A stretch of 64,000 bases of DNA from contig JAXMCV010000002.1 of assembly GCA_046349215.1 (NCBI GenBank), positions 124,001-188,000 of the forward strand, read 5' to 3'. The stretch comes from JAJXWB01 sp046349215 (GTDB lineage: Bacteria > Pseudomonadota > Alphaproteobacteria > Rhizobiales > Beijerinckiaceae). Position 1 is the first letter of the stretch. The number at the start of each line of letters is the position of its first letter. A model generated the notes under the pieces. That model made no database searches. It was not told the DNA's origin and saw nothing but the letters and a program-made list of their open reading frames with translations. Both the position numbers and the translations under genes were made by a program. Shown piece by piece: positions 43,181-51,830 of the stretch.

Positions 43181-44155
43181 CTATTCCGCCGCCACGGCGT
43201 GTTTCTCCTGCGCGGCCAGGAACTTCTCGGCCTCGAGGGCCGCCATGCAGCCGAGGCCGGCGGCCGTTACCGCCTGCCGGTAAATGTCGTCGGCCACGTC
43301 GCCGGCGGCGAAGACGCCGGGAATGTTGGTCTGAGTCGTCCCCGGAACGGTCTTTATGTAGCCGTTGGGCTTGGTTTCCACCTGTCCCGCGAAGAGTTCG
43401 GACGCCGGCGCGTGGCCGATGGCCACGAACACGCCGTCGACACGGCGCTCTTCCGTCGCCCCGGTCTTGACGTTCTTCAGCCTGACCCCGGTCACCGACA
43501 GCGGACCTTCCTGGCCGAGGATCTCGTCGACCACGCTGTTCCAGACGACCTCAACCTTCGGGTGCGCGAACAGGCGCTCCTGCAGGATCTTCTCCGAGCG
43601 GAAGGACTCGCGCCGGTGGACGACCGTTACTTTCGAGGCGAGGTTGGCCAGATAGAGCGCCTCCTCCACGGCCGAATTGCCGCCGCCGACGACGACGACC
43701 TCCTTGCCGCGGTAGAAGAAGCCGTCGCAGGTGGCGCAGGCCGACACGCCGTAGCCCTTGAATTTCTCCTCGCTCGGCGTGCCGAGCCATTTCGCCTTGG
43801 CGCCCGTGGCGATGACCAGCGCGTCGCAGGTGTAGGTCGCGCCCGAATCGCAAGTCAGCCGGAACGGCCGCTGCGCCAGTTCGGCCTTCACGACATAGTC
43901 GGACACGAGTTCGGCGCCGACATGCTCCGCCTGCAGGCGCATCTGCTCCATCAGCCAGGGGCCCTGGATGGGTTCGGCAAAGCCCGGATAATTCTCGACA
44001 TCGGTCGTGATCATGAGCTGCCCGCCGGGTTCGAAGCCGGAAATCAGCACCGGCTTCAGCATGGCGCGCGCGGCGTAGATGGCGGTCGTGTATCCGGCGG
44101 GGCCCGAACCGACGATGATGAGTGGGGCGTGGATGGTCTTCGACGATTGCGGCAT
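43181..44155 (-). CDS. trxB: Thioredoxin reductase
   Basis: A 324-residue flavoprotein: FAD-binding IVGSGPAGYTTAIYAA near residue 13, redox centre CATCDGFF near 145, NADPH-binding VVGGGNSAVEEALYL near 163, and the C-terminal VFAAGDVADDIYRQAVTAAG. It reduces thioredoxin with NADPH. ATG at 44155; the open frame extends upstream, but the family start is here. Followed by lsrB after about 110 bp. Confidence 0.97.
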   Translation of the reverse strand: MPQSSKTIHAPLIIVGSGPAGYTTAIYAARAMLKPVLISGFEPGGQLMITTDVENYPGFAEPIQGPWLMEQMRLQAEHVGAELVSDYVVKAELAQRPFRLTCDSGATYTCDALVIATGAKAKWLGTPSEEKFKGYGVSACATCDGFFYRGKEVVVVGGGNSAVEEALYLANLASKVTVVHRRESFRSEKILQERLFAHPKVEVVWNSVVDEILGQEGPLSVTGVRLKNVKTGATEERRVDGVFVAIGHAPASELFAGQVETKPNGYIKTVPGTTQTNIPGVFAAGDVADDIYRQAVTAAGLGCMAALEAEKFLAAQEKHAVAAE

Positions 44156-44302
44156 GAAAACTCCTGCCGCCCTCGACCGGGTCGCGAGATTCAGCCGGAC
44201 GGGACGGGCCCGCAATTTACGGACGCCTCCGGCGCGCCACAAGGGCGGGACGCCGACACATCACAGCCAGTTCATCGGCCCCGGGGAGGGATATTTTCCG
44301 GT

Positions 44303-44539
44303 TCAGCGCCGCTTCAGTTGGGCGATCTTGATGCAGACGTCGCGATAGGCGTCGTCGCAGGCGTCGATGAAGGCTTCCACGGCGCCCGGCGTCGAATCCT
44401 CGAATTCGTAGCCTGCGTCCTCGAGATGCTCGCGGACCCAGCATTCGAGCGACATACCGCGCTTCTGCCGGTAGAACAGCATGATGCACGACAATGTATC
44501 TGCCTTCAGTTCGTCCAGCGTGACATCGTGCGCGATCAT
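44303..44539 (-). CDS. Hypothetical small acidic protein
   Basis: A 78-residue protein, MIAHDVTLDELKADTLSC..., mostly helical, with Cys at 18, 33, 62 and 70 and acidic middle (EHLEDAGYEFEDS), basic end (AQLKRR). No known domain recognised. It lies between trxB and mtnP; its weak ribosome site leaves some doubt. Confidence 0.55.
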   Translation of the reverse strand: MIAHDVTLDELKADTLSCIMLFYRQKRGMSLECWVREHLEDAGYEFEDSTPGAVEAFIDACDDAYRDVCIKIAQLKRR

Positions 44540-44643
44540 CCCTTCGAAACGCGCCGTCGGCGCCGTCGTTCCGGGCGCGCACGATCGCCTTTCCGGTTGC
44601 GCCCGCGCCGCGCTGCGGCCAAAACCGGGAGACGGAGGAAGGA

Positions 44644-45519
44644 ATGTCCAAACCGATCATCGGCATCATCGGCGGCTCGGGCGTATACAATCTGCCCGGC
44701 CTGCAGGACCTGCGGGAAGAACGCATCGCCACGCCCTGGGGCGAACCGTCGGACGTGCTGCATTTCGGGCGGATCGGCGGAACCGAGGCGGTGTTCCTGC
44801 CGCGCCACGGGCGGGGCCACCGCTTGTCGCCGTCGGGCATAAATTACCGGGCCAATATCGACGCCATGAAGCGCGTCGGCGTCACCGACATCGTGTCGGT
44901 CTCGGCCTGCGGCTCGTTTCGTGAGCAACTCTATCCCGGCCTGTTCGTGCTGGTCGACCAGTTCGTCGATCGCACATTCGGGCGGCAGTCGTCGTTCTTC
45001 GGCAACGGCTGCGTGGCGCATGTGTCGATGGCGCATCCCGTGGCGCCGCTGCTGCAGAAGCAGATCGCCGCAGCGGCCGAAGCCGAACAGATTCCGTTCG
45101 TGAAGGGCGGAACCTACGTCTGCATGGAAGGTCCGCAATTCTCCTCCTACGCCGAATCCCTGACCTACAAGGCGGCGGGTTACGACGTGATCGGCATGAC
45201 GGCGTGCCCCGAAGTGAAGCTCGCCCGCGAGGCGGAGATTTCCTACGCGACGGTCGCGATGGTGACGGATTTCGATTGCTGGCATCCCGAGCAAGACGAT
45301 GTCGACGTGGCGTCGATCATCAAGATCGTCAACGACAATGCGTCGAAGGCCTCGCGCCTGCTGGCGCGGTTGCTCGCCGACATGCCGGACGAGCGTGCGC
45401 CATGCCCGATCGGTTCGGACCGCGCGCTCGATGCGGCGCTGATCACCGCTCCCGACGCGCGCGATCCGGAACTCTTGAAGAAGCTGGATGCGGTCATGCG
45501 GCGCGTGAACGCCGCCTGA
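44644..45519 (+). CDS. mtnP: S-methyl-5'-thioadenosine phosphorylase
   Basis: A 291-residue enzyme of the purine-nucleoside-phosphorylase family: IGGSGVYNLPGL at the start, phosphate-binding RHGRGH and NYRANI, and GGTYVCMEGPQFSS...GMTACPEVKLARE. It splits methylthioadenosine to adenine and methylthioribose-1-phosphate. GGAGGAAGGA precedes the ATG. apt, 290 bp downstream on the same strand, would use the adenine. Confidence 0.95.
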   Translation: MSKPIIGIIGGSGVYNLPGLQDLREERIATPWGEPSDVLHFGRIGGTEAVFLPRHGRGHRLSPSGINYRANIDAMKRVGVTDIVSVSACGSFREQLYPGLFVLVDQFVDRTFGRQSSFFGNGCVAHVSMAHPVAPLLQKQIAAAAEAEQIPFVKGGTYVCMEGPQFSSYAESLTYKAAGYDVIGMTACPEVKLAREAEISYATVAMVTDFDCWHPEQDDVDVASIIKIVNDNASKASRLLARLLADMPDERAPCPIGSDRALDAALITAPDARDPELLKKLDAVMRRVNAA

Positions 45520-45522
45520 GGA

Positions 45523-45729
45523 TCAAAGCCGCGTCGTGGCGCCGTGCCACGCGCCGAAGCCGAGCAGGCCCCAGAGCAGCGAGAAAACGAGGCTCATGAT
45601 GACCGACAGCGCGATCGTCGCGGGGATGGCGGCGATGCCCCATTTGATGAAGATGAAGACCAGCCGGCTGAAGGGAATGTCGATGTCGACGACGGCCACC
45701 GGATGGATCGGGGCGGGCGGAGGGGTCAT
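45523..45729 (-). CDS. Small hypothetical membrane protein
   Basis: A 68-residue protein with a Pro-rich start and two hydrophobic segments (FSRLVFIFIKWGIAAIPATI and MSLVFSLLWGLLGFGAW). Lies antisense between mtnP and apt, its end three bases from the mtnP stop. No family recognised. AGGAAAG stands upstream of its ATG, and hydrophobic runs at this GC level are not usual by chance, so it is probably real. Confidence 0.6.
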   Translation of the reverse strand: MTPPPAPIHPVAVVDIDIPFSRLVFIFIKWGIAAIPATIALSVIMSLVFSLLWGLLGFGAWHGATTRL

Positions 45730-45805
45730 GGCGCTTTCCTTTCGCGGTCGGATATGATGGACGCAATATAGGACGATTCAGGCGCGCACGCGCCCGGAGA
45801 CGCAG

Positions 45806-46354
45806 ATGCAGACAAAATCGCTCGAAGCCATGCTGGACGCCTCGATCCGCACGATTCCGGATTATCCGAAGCCCGGCATCATGTTCCGCGACATCACGAC
45901 GTTGCTCGGCGATGCGCGGGCGTTTCGCCGCGCCGTCGACGAACTCGTGCATCCCTGGGCGGGACAGCGCATCGACAAGGTAGCCGGCATGGAAGCGCGC
46001 GGCTTCATTCTGGGCGGCGCGGTCGCGCATCAATTGTCCGCCGGTTTCGTGCCGATCCGCAAGAAGGGCAAGCTGCCGCACGCCAAGGTGTCGATCGCCT
46101 ATTCGCTGGAATACGGCATCGACGAGATGGAGATGCACGAGGATGCCGTGACGCCGGGCGAACGCGTCATCCTCGTCGACGACCTGATCGCGACGGGCGG
46201 CACGGCGGAAGGCGCGGTCAAATTGCTAAAGAAGATCGGCGCCAATGTCGTCGCGGCCTGTTTCGTGATCGACCTTCCCGATCTCGGCGGCGCAAAGAAG
46301 ATCCGCGATCTCGGCGTGCCTGTGCGCACGCTGGTCGCCTTCGGCGGGCATTGA
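45806..46354 (+). CDS. apt: Adenine phosphoribosyltransferase
   Basis: A 182-residue PRTase: IRTIPDYPKPGIMFRDITTL, GMEARGFILGGAVA, RKKGKLPH, and PRPP loop VILVDDLIATGGTAEGA. It converts adenine plus PRPP to AMP, recycling adenine from mtnP. GGAG lies before the ATG. Overlaps the start of the following gene. Confidence 0.96.
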   Translation: MQTKSLEAMLDASIRTIPDYPKPGIMFRDITTLLGDARAFRRAVDELVHPWAGQRIDKVAGMEARGFILGGAVAHQLSAGFVPIRKKGKLPHAKVSIAYSLEYGIDEMEMHEDAVTPGERVILVDDLIATGGTAEGAVKLLKKIGANVVAACFVIDLPDLGGAKKIRDLGVPVRTLVAFGGH

Positions 46355-46878
46355 ACGTGGGCAAGCTGGAGCACGACGACCAGTACCGGATGCTGCGCGA
46401 GGAGATCCTCGACCAGATCCGCGAGACGCGTCGGCTCGAGAATTTCACGCTCGGCGCGCTGGCGCTTTTCTACGTGTGGCTGCTGACAAGCGGCGCGGCG
46501 GCGGGCGGGCGCGCCATCTACTGGCTCGCGCCGCCGATGGTTCTGCTGGCGGCGGTGCGCTCCTGGGTGTCGCTGTCGCGCATCGCCGAAATCGCCGCCT
46601 ATCTGCGCGAAATCGAGATCGCCGCCTTCGGGCGCATGACCGGACATGCGGCGACTGTGCCGCCGCCGACCATACTCGACCAGAAATTCCGGCTGAGCGA
46701 CCTTTGGCGCGCCGACATTCGCACCTACAACGGCAATCCGCCCGGCTGGGAGCAGCATATCGAGGCCTATGGCTCGCGGCTCGAGGGACGCAGCGCTGTT
46801 CTCTACTGGCTGCTGCTGTTCCTGTTCACCGTCGTCGCCGCCATCGTGTTGCCGGACATCGGCGCAATCCGCCCCTGA
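46351..46878 (+). CDS. Hypothetical membrane protein coupled to apt
   Basis: A 175-residue protein with three hydrophobic segments (about 33-52, 56-72 and 150-170) and charged, helical stretches between (MLREEILDQIRETRRLE; LREIEIAAFGRMTG). No domain recognised. The TTG start overlaps the apt stop (TTGA), with GTG two codons on as an alternative; either way it is coupled to apt. Function unknown. Confidence 0.7.
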   Translation: MNVGKLEHDDQYRMLREEILDQIRETRRLENFTLGALALFYVWLLTSGAAAGGRAIYWLAPPMVLLAAVRSWVSLSRIAEIAAYLREIEIAAFGRMTGHAATVPPPTILDQKFRLSDLWRADIRTYNGNPPGWEQHIEAYGSRLEGRSAVLYWLLLFLFTVVAAIVLPDIGAIRP

Positions 46879-46881
46879 TCG

Positions 46882-47865
46882 TCAGTCGTTCGAACCGCCG
46901 CCGCCGAAATCGCCGCCGCCGCCGGAATCGCTCGATGAACCGGAGTCCGACGAAGACGACGAAGAGGACGAAGACGACCAGCCGCTGTCGCTGTCGCTCG
47001 ACGACGATCCCGACGATCCGCCGCCCGATCCGAGAATGCGCCAGCGCGCGATCCAGCTCCAGCGATGCGAGGCCAGCAGCTTCTTCTCGACGCCGGGTAT
47101 GGCGAGCGCGATGCCCTGGATGACGCCGAGGCCGATCAGCAGGAAGACGACGCCGAACAGCGCGAGGCCCAGCGCCTGCCCGAGATCGTGCGTGAAGCTC
47201 TGTCTTTCCGGTTCGGGCGCGGGGCGCGGCGGGGCCGCGCCGTCTGCGGGCGCTTCGCGATCGCCCGGCGTCGAGACCTTCGCGCCGATTGTATCGAGAA
47301 TGCCTTCGATCCCCTCGCGCGCGGCTTGCGTCCATTCGCCGGCGCGCAGATGCGCTTCCATCCGCCGGTCGATGATGATGCGCGAGATCGCGTCGGTCAG
47401 GACATATTCGAGACCGTAGCCGACCTCGATGCGCGCCTTGCGCTCGTCGACGGCGATCAGCAGCAGCGCGCCGTCGTTCTTGCCGGCATGGCCGATACGC
47501 CATGTGCGGGCGAGCGTGATCGCTTCCTCGGCGATGCTCTTGCCGCCGAGGCTTCTGGTCGTCGCCACGACGATCTGCGGGCCGCCGTCCCGATAGAGTT
47601 CGGCCAGCGTGTCGGCCATGCGCTTCTTCTCGCCGGGTTCGATCACGCCGGCCATGTCCATCACATAGGTGGTGAAGCGGGGTATCGGCTCGCCGGTCTG
47701 GGCGGTCTGCACGACTGCCGGAGGCGCGGACTTCTTCTGCTCGCGATTCACGTCGCTGAAGAAGACGAAGATGGCAATGAGGAAGCAGATCCCGCCGACG
47801 ACGGCGACCGGGATATTGCCGATGAAGCCAGTGCCGTTTCGCGTCAGCCTTGTTGCGCGGCTCAT
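46882..47865 (-). CDS. TPM-domain (YgcG-type) membrane protein
   Basis: A 327-residue protein: N-terminal helix (about 15-37), a TPM domain (about 60-190; FTTYVMDMAGVIEPGEKKRM, GGPQIVVATTRSL, GKNDGALLLIAVDERKARIEVGYGLE), a second membrane helix (about 240-262) and a tail made almost only of Ser, Gly and Asp. TPM domains are linked to phosphatase-like or chaperone roles in the envelope. Its start overlaps the stop of the preceding gene as ATGA. Confidence 0.88.
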   Translation of the reverse strand: MSRATRLTRNGTGFIGNIPVAVVGGICFLIAIFVFFSDVNREQKKSAPPAVVQTAQTGEPIPRFTTYVMDMAGVIEPGEKKRMADTLAELYRDGGPQIVVATTRSLGGKSIAEEAITLARTWRIGHAGKNDGALLLIAVDERKARIEVGYGLEYVLTDAISRIIIDRRMEAHLRAGEWTQAAREGIEGILDTIGAKVSTPGDREAPADGAAPPRPAPEPERQSFTHDLGQALGLALFGVVFLLIGLGVIQGIALAIPGVEKKLLASHRWSWIARWRILGSGGGSSGSSSSDSDSGWSSSSSSSSSSDSGSSSDSGGGGDFGGGGSND

Positions 47866-48365
47866 GAGTTCACCGCCGTGTCCTTGCCGCAGACAAAAGC
47901 CGCTGCGCGTTGGTCTGCGAACTTGCGCGCCGCCTCGTTGGCGTCGGGCCTGGCGCCGTCGATCGAGCCGACGATGCACGATGAGGCTGCGCCTTCGAGC
48001 TTGTAGACGACGAGGCGCGAGCGGAACGGGCCGCCGATCGCCTTGCCGACGTCGTAGCGCAGGATGGCGGCGAAGGGCTTGCCGCCCGCGCTGCGCCATT
48101 CGACGGTCTGTTTCGGAAAGAAGAAGCCGGCCAGCGGAAAGTCCCCGCGCATGCCCTTCGCGCCGAAGCCGACCGAGGCGCCGTCCTCGCCGCCGCTATA
48201 GAGAAGCGGAATGCCGGCCGGCCCGTCGCACCGGCGTATCACCGTGTCGTCCTCGGCGGCGACTTTCCGGCACTTGTCCCAGTCGTGCTTCGTGTAGGCG
48301 CTTTCGGCGGCGGCGGCGCCTGTCGCAGACAGGAGCGCCGCCAATATTGCGAATCGTCGGATCAT
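47862..48365 (-). CDS. Secreted hypothetical protein coupled to the TPM gene
   Basis: A 167-residue protein with a clear signal peptide (MIRRFAILAALLSATGAAAA). The mature part has four Cys (CRKV, RRCDG, SSCIV, FVCGK) that could form disulfides and a YSGGEDGASVGFGAKG core. No family recognised with confidence. Overlaps the TPM gene by four bases, suggesting a joint envelope role. Confidence 0.75.
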   Translation of the reverse strand: MIRRFAILAALLSATGAAAAESAYTKHDWDKCRKVAAEDDTVIRRCDGPAGIPLLYSGGEDGASVGFGAKGMRGDFPLAGFFFPKQTVEWRSAGGKPFAAILRYDVGKAIGGPFRSRLVVYKLEGAASSCIVGSIDGARPDANEAARKFADQRAAAFVCGKDTAVNS

Positions 48366-48436
48366 GGGCGGCAGACTAGAGCCTTGCCGCGTTCTCCGGC
48401 GTGAGCCGTCGCACATGCCGCGCGGCTTCGCCCGTT

Positions 48437-49459
48437 TCAGCCCTCGCGCGTGCGGATGAAGCCCGAGCCGCGGAATTCGAACACGAGTTCGCCGTGCTGG
48501 TTGAAGCCCGTATTGTGGTTGAACACGAGGCCCCAGCCGGGTTTCGACGTCTTGCGCTTCTCGATGATCTGCGTGCCGTAGGTGACCGTGTCGCCGACGA
48601 AGACGGGCTTCGGCCAGCGCAGGTGGATGAAGCCGGGCGACGGGCCGCCCTGCGGCGTCTCTACGCCGCTTTCCCGCAATTCGCGTTGCACTCGGTCGCG
48701 CGTCAGCACGACGTTGCGCATCCACAGGCTTGCGGTCTGCCAGCCGGAGGCGGCGAGCCTGCCGAAATGGCTCTTCCTCGCCGCCTCCTCGTCCATGTGG
48801 AAGCTCTGCGGATCGTAGAGGCTGGCGAAGGCGACGATATTGTCCTTCGTGAAGGTCTCGCGCCCGAGCTCGATGTAGGAGCCGGCCTGCAGATCCTCGA
48901 GCCAGCCTGCGAAGGGTCGTGCTCGGCCGCTCGCCTCGATGCGGGGCAGGGCGTGGGTCGGATGTGGCGCGGCGGGCGCCGCCACGCCTTCCTCGCCGGT
49001 CGTCCTGCCGGGATGGCGCACCTCGATCAATTGCGTGTGCTTCTGGCGCGTGATGATTTCGCCGCGCTGGTTCAGAATGTCTACCTCCATCGACACAAGG
49101 CCCATTTCCGGTTTGGAACGCGAGACGCGCTTGTGCAGGATCTTGCGGCGGCCCGTCAGGATGTCGCCGGGAAACAGCGGCTTCTCCCAGCGCATCTCGT
49201 CGATGCCCGGCGCGCCCATGGAGGCGGTGCGGACGATCCAGTGGTCGTAGTTCATGCGCATCATGAGACAGCCGATGTGCCAGCCGGATGCGCACAGGCC
49301 TCCGAGCAGCGAATGTTTCGCCGCTTCCTCGTCGAGGTGGAAGGGTTGCGGATCGTAGACTTCGGCGAAGCGGATGATCTCGTCCTTCGTGATCGCCTTC
49401 TTCTCGGAAAACTCGAAGATCGAACCGGGGACGAAATCCTCGTAATAGAATTCGGGCAT
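48437..49459 (-). CDS. MaoC-like protein with two hotdog domains
   Basis: A 340-residue protein formed by two MaoC hydratase-type hotdog domains in tandem. Both halves keep the Asp/His pair: VYDPQPFHLDEEAAKHS near residue 34 and LYDPQSFHMDEEAARKS near residue 220, each followed by a matching AxSGWH/Q. Such proteins hydrate enoyl-CoA-like substrates; two active halves suggest internal duplication. ATG at 49459; long open frame beyond it is not coding. Confidence 0.9.
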   Translation of the reverse strand: MPEFYYEDFVPGSIFEFSEKKAITKDEIIRFAEVYDPQPFHLDEEAAKHSLLGGLCASGWHIGCLMMRMNYDHWIVRTASMGAPGIDEMRWEKPLFPGDILTGRRKILHKRVSRSKPEMGLVSMEVDILNQRGEIITRQKHTQLIEVRHPGRTTGEEGVAAPAAPHPTHALPRIEASGRARPFAGWLEDLQAGSYIELGRETFTKDNIVAFASLYDPQSFHMDEEAARKSHFGRLAASGWQTASLWMRNVVLTRDRVQRELRESGVETPQGGPSPGFIHLRWPKPVFVGDTVTYGTQIIEKRKTSKPGWGLVFNHNTGFNQHGELVFEFRGSGFIRTREG

Positions 49460-49561
49460 GGGCCTTCCTGGCGGGTTGGGCGGCTGTTGGTTCCGGCTTA
49501 GCCGAACATCGGCGCATTAGGAACGGGCCAGCCGGCATGGCCGGCTTGCGGGCGGTTTGGG

Positions 49562-50218
49562 ATGACGGACTGGATCGATCAGGTGGCGGCTTTGAAGGGG
49601 CTGGAGCCGGCGGCGCGCGCGTTCGTGGCCGACCTGCAGCCCTTCGAGGTCGAATCAGGTCGCAGCCTGTTCTCGCCGGGGGCGGCCTGCTCGGGCTTTG
49701 CGGTGGTGCTCTCGGGGACGATCCGCGTCTGCGTCAATTCGCAGAGCGGTCGCGCGCTGACCCTCTACCGCGTGTCGCGCGACGAGGTCTGCGTGCAGAC
49801 GACGCTGTGCCTGATGGCCGGCCTCGACTACACGGCGGAGGGCGTCACCGAGACGAGGGTTTCGCTGGTCATGATCCCGGCCGCCCGTTTCGATGCGCTG
49901 ATGGGCGTTTCCAAAATCTTTCGCGGCTTCGTCTTCTCGCGTTTCGGCGCGCGGCTGCAGGATATTTCGAAACTGCTGGAGACGATCGCCTTCGCGCGCG
50001 TCGATTCGCGCATTGCGGCCGCGTTGCTCGAACGCGCCGGCGCGGTGGCCCGCGTGGCGGTAACGCACCAGGGACTGGCCGAGGAAGTCGGCACGGCGCG
50101 CGAAGTGGTCAGTCGGCAGCTCGAGGCTTTCGCGAAGGCTGGCCTCGTCCAGCTCGCGCGCGGCGAAATCCGCATCTGCGACCGGCCGGGGCTGGAAGCG
50201 CGCGCCTCTGTGACTTGA
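49562..50218 (+). CDS. Crp/Fnr-family regulator
   Basis: A 218-residue protein: cyclic-nucleotide-binding-type beta barrel (about 20-125) and winged helix with HTH HQGLAEEVGTAREVVSRQLE. It lacks the N-terminal Cys cluster of FNR, so iron-sulfur sensing by that route is unlikely. Followed by a DUF2892 gene at 59 bases on the same strand, a pairing often seen with sulfur or stress-related Crp/Fnr regulators; the target here is unknown. Confidence 0.9.
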   Translation: MTDWIDQVAALKGLEPAARAFVADLQPFEVESGRSLFSPGAACSGFAVVLSGTIRVCVNSQSGRALTLYRVSRDEVCVQTTLCLMAGLDYTAEGVTETRVSLVMIPAARFDALMGVSKIFRGFVFSRFGARLQDISKLLETIAFARVDSRIAAALLERAGAVARVAVTHQGLAEEVGTAREVVSRQLEAFAKAGLVQLARGEIRICDRPGLEARASVT

Positions 50219-50276
50219 TCACAGACGCAGCGGCCTCGATCCGTCATTCATGGCGCATCCAAACGGAGCGCAAGAC

Positions 50277-50468
50277 ATGACCAATGAAGGAACCATCGAC
50301 CGCGTGCTGCGCGTCATTGTCGGCCTCGTGCTGGTCTCGCTCGTCTTCGTCGGCCCGCAGACCCCATGGGGCTGGATCGGAATCGTGCCGCTGCTGACGG
50401 GAATCATCGGCTTCTGCCCGGCCTACCGGCTGATCGGCCTGTCGACCTGCCCGGTCAAGAAGGCCTGA
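50277..50468 (+). CDS. DUF2892 small membrane protein
   Basis: A 63-residue protein, MTNEGTIDRVLRVIVGLVL, with two membrane helices and the DUF2892 end CPAYRLIGLSTCPV. The same domain forms the membrane part of YgaP-like rhodanese proteins. The start at 50277 is the family start; a longer reading from 50250 is less likely. Probably co-transcribed with the Crp/Fnr gene. Confidence 0.88.
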   Translation: MTNEGTIDRVLRVIVGLVLVSLVFVGPQTPWGWIGIVPLLTGIIGFCPAYRLIGLSTCPVKKA

Positions 50469-50472
50469 AGCT

Positions 50473-50934
50473 TCAGCGACCGGCCCACCTTTCGGCGGCT
50501 GCGTCGTCGTCGGCCTTGGCCTCGACCCAGTCGCCGGACGTTCCGTCGCGGCGATGCTCCTTCTTCCAGAAGGGCGCGCGCGTCTTGAGATAATCCATCA
50601 GGAATTCGGCGGCGGCGAAGGCGGCGGCGCGATGCGCCGAGGCCGCCACGACCATCACGATCTCCTCGCCCGGCGCGATCCTGCCGTGGCGGTGGATCGC
50701 GGTCGCGCCCATCAGCGGCCAGCGCGCGCAGGCTTCCTCCATGACGCGCGAAATCTCTTCCTCCGCCATGCCGGGATAATGCTCGAGTTCGAGCGCCGCG
50801 AGCGTTCCGCCCTCGTCACGGCACAGGCCGACGAAGGTCACGACCGCGCCGACATCCGTGCGGCCTGCGATCAGCGCGCGCGCCTCGGCGGCGGCGTCGA
50901 ACGGTTCGGCCTGGACGCGGACGCGGCCGGCCAT
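50473..50934 (-). CDS. moaE: Molybdopterin synthase catalytic subunit
   Basis: A 153-residue MoaE: GAVVTFVGLCRD, LELEHYPGMAEEEI, HRHGRIAPGEEIV, and catalytic PFWKKEHR with the two Lys. It transfers sulfur from the MoaD C-terminus to precursor Z to make molybdopterin. One base after the moaD stop. Confidence 0.95.
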   Translation of the reverse strand: MAGRVRVQAEPFDAAAEARALIAGRTDVGAVVTFVGLCRDEGGTLAALELEHYPGMAEEEISRVMEEACARWPLMGATAIHRHGRIAPGEEIVMVVAASAHRAAAFAAAEFLMDYLKTRAPFWKKEHRRDGTSGDWVEAKADDDAAAERWAGR

Positions 50935-50935
50935 G

Positions 50936-51187
50936 TCAGCCGCCCGTCATCGGCGGGAAGAAGGCGATTTCGCGCGCGCCGGCGATCGGCGCGTCGTGCT
51001 TCACGTGCTTGCGGTCGATGGCCGCCCGGATCGCCCTGGCGCTCTCGAAGGCATGGGCATAATGCTCGCCCCTGGCCGTCAGCCAGCCGATGAGGTCGCC
51101 GACCGTGCGCACGTCGGCCGGCGGCGCGATCTCTTCCTCTGTCACGCCGATGCGCTCGCGCACCCAGGCGAAATAGACGGCCTTCAC
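50936..51187 (-). CDS. moaD: Molybdopterin synthase sulfur-carrier subunit
   Basis: An 83-residue ubiquitin-like protein: MKAVYFAWVRERIG start, AREIAFFPPMTGG end with the required C-terminal Gly-Gly. Forms the MoaDE heterotetramer with the next gene. Starts one base after the pgsA stop. Confidence 0.94.
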   Translation of the reverse strand: MKAVYFAWVRERIGVTEEEIAPPADVRTVGDLIGWLTARGEHYAHAFESARAIRAAIDRKHVKHDAPIAGAREIAFFPPMTGG

Positions 51188-51188
51188 C

Positions 51189-51800
51189 TCATTCCTCCGT
51201 CACGTGCTTGAGACCGGCCTTCATATAGTCCCAGCCCGTGTAGAGCGTGAGGATCGCCGAGACCCAGAGGAGCGCGAGGCCGATCCTGGTGGTGCCGGGC
51301 AGCACGCTTTCGCCGGCGCGCCCGGCGATCAGGAAGCCGAGCGCGATCAGTTGCATCGTCGTCTTCCACTTGGCGACCGCGCTCACCGGGATCGAGACTT
51401 TCAGGTCGGCCAGGAATTCGCGCAGGCCCGAGACGAGGATCTCGCGGCATAGGATGACGATGGCCGCCCAGATCGACCAGCTTTCGATCGTGTGGTCGGC
51501 GACCAGCATCAGCAGGACGGCCGCAACCAGAAGCTTGTCGGCGATCGGGTCGAGCATCCGGCCCATCGAGGATTGCTGCTGCCAGGCGCGGGCGAGGTAG
51601 CCGTCGAAAAAGTCGGTGATGCCCGCGGCCGAGAAAATTCCCAGCGCCGTCCACCGCGCCCATGCCTCGTCCGGCCAGAACATCAGCGCGACCACGACCG
51701 GCACGGCTGCGACGCGGCCGTAGGTCAGTAGGTTCGGCAGCGCCAGCGTGTGGTTTCTGCGGCGCGGCAGAGAGGTCTCGGACATGGATTGAAGGAACAT
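51189..51800 (-). CDS. pgsA: Phosphatidylglycerophosphate synthase
   Basis: A 203-residue membrane enzyme with the CDP-alcohol phosphatidyltransferase signature DFFDGYLARAWQQQSSMGRMLDPIADK shortened here to its key residues D-G-x2-A-R...G...D-x3-D. Makes phosphatidylglycerol phosphate from CDP-diacylglycerol and glycerol-3-phosphate. In-frame ATG at 51785 is an alternative start. Part of the uvrC-pgsA-moaD-moaE run typical of alphaproteobacteria. Confidence 0.94.
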   Translation of the reverse strand: MFLQSMSETSLPRRRNHTLALPNLLTYGRVAAVPVVVALMFWPDEAWARWTALGIFSAAGITDFFDGYLARAWQQQSSMGRMLDPIADKLLVAAVLLMLVADHTIESWSIWAAIVILCREILVSGLREFLADLKVSIPVSAVAKWKTTMQLIALGFLIAGRAGESVLPGTTRIGLALLWVSAILTLYTGWDYMKAGLKHVTEE

Positions 51801-51830
51801 GCGGCCTGCCCGTCCGTCAAGCCGACGACC

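Noticed and set aside
44540..44643. SAM- or adenine-type riboswitch before mtnP
   Set aside because: Only about 100 bp, very GC rich, and no recognisable conserved core or P1 pairing.
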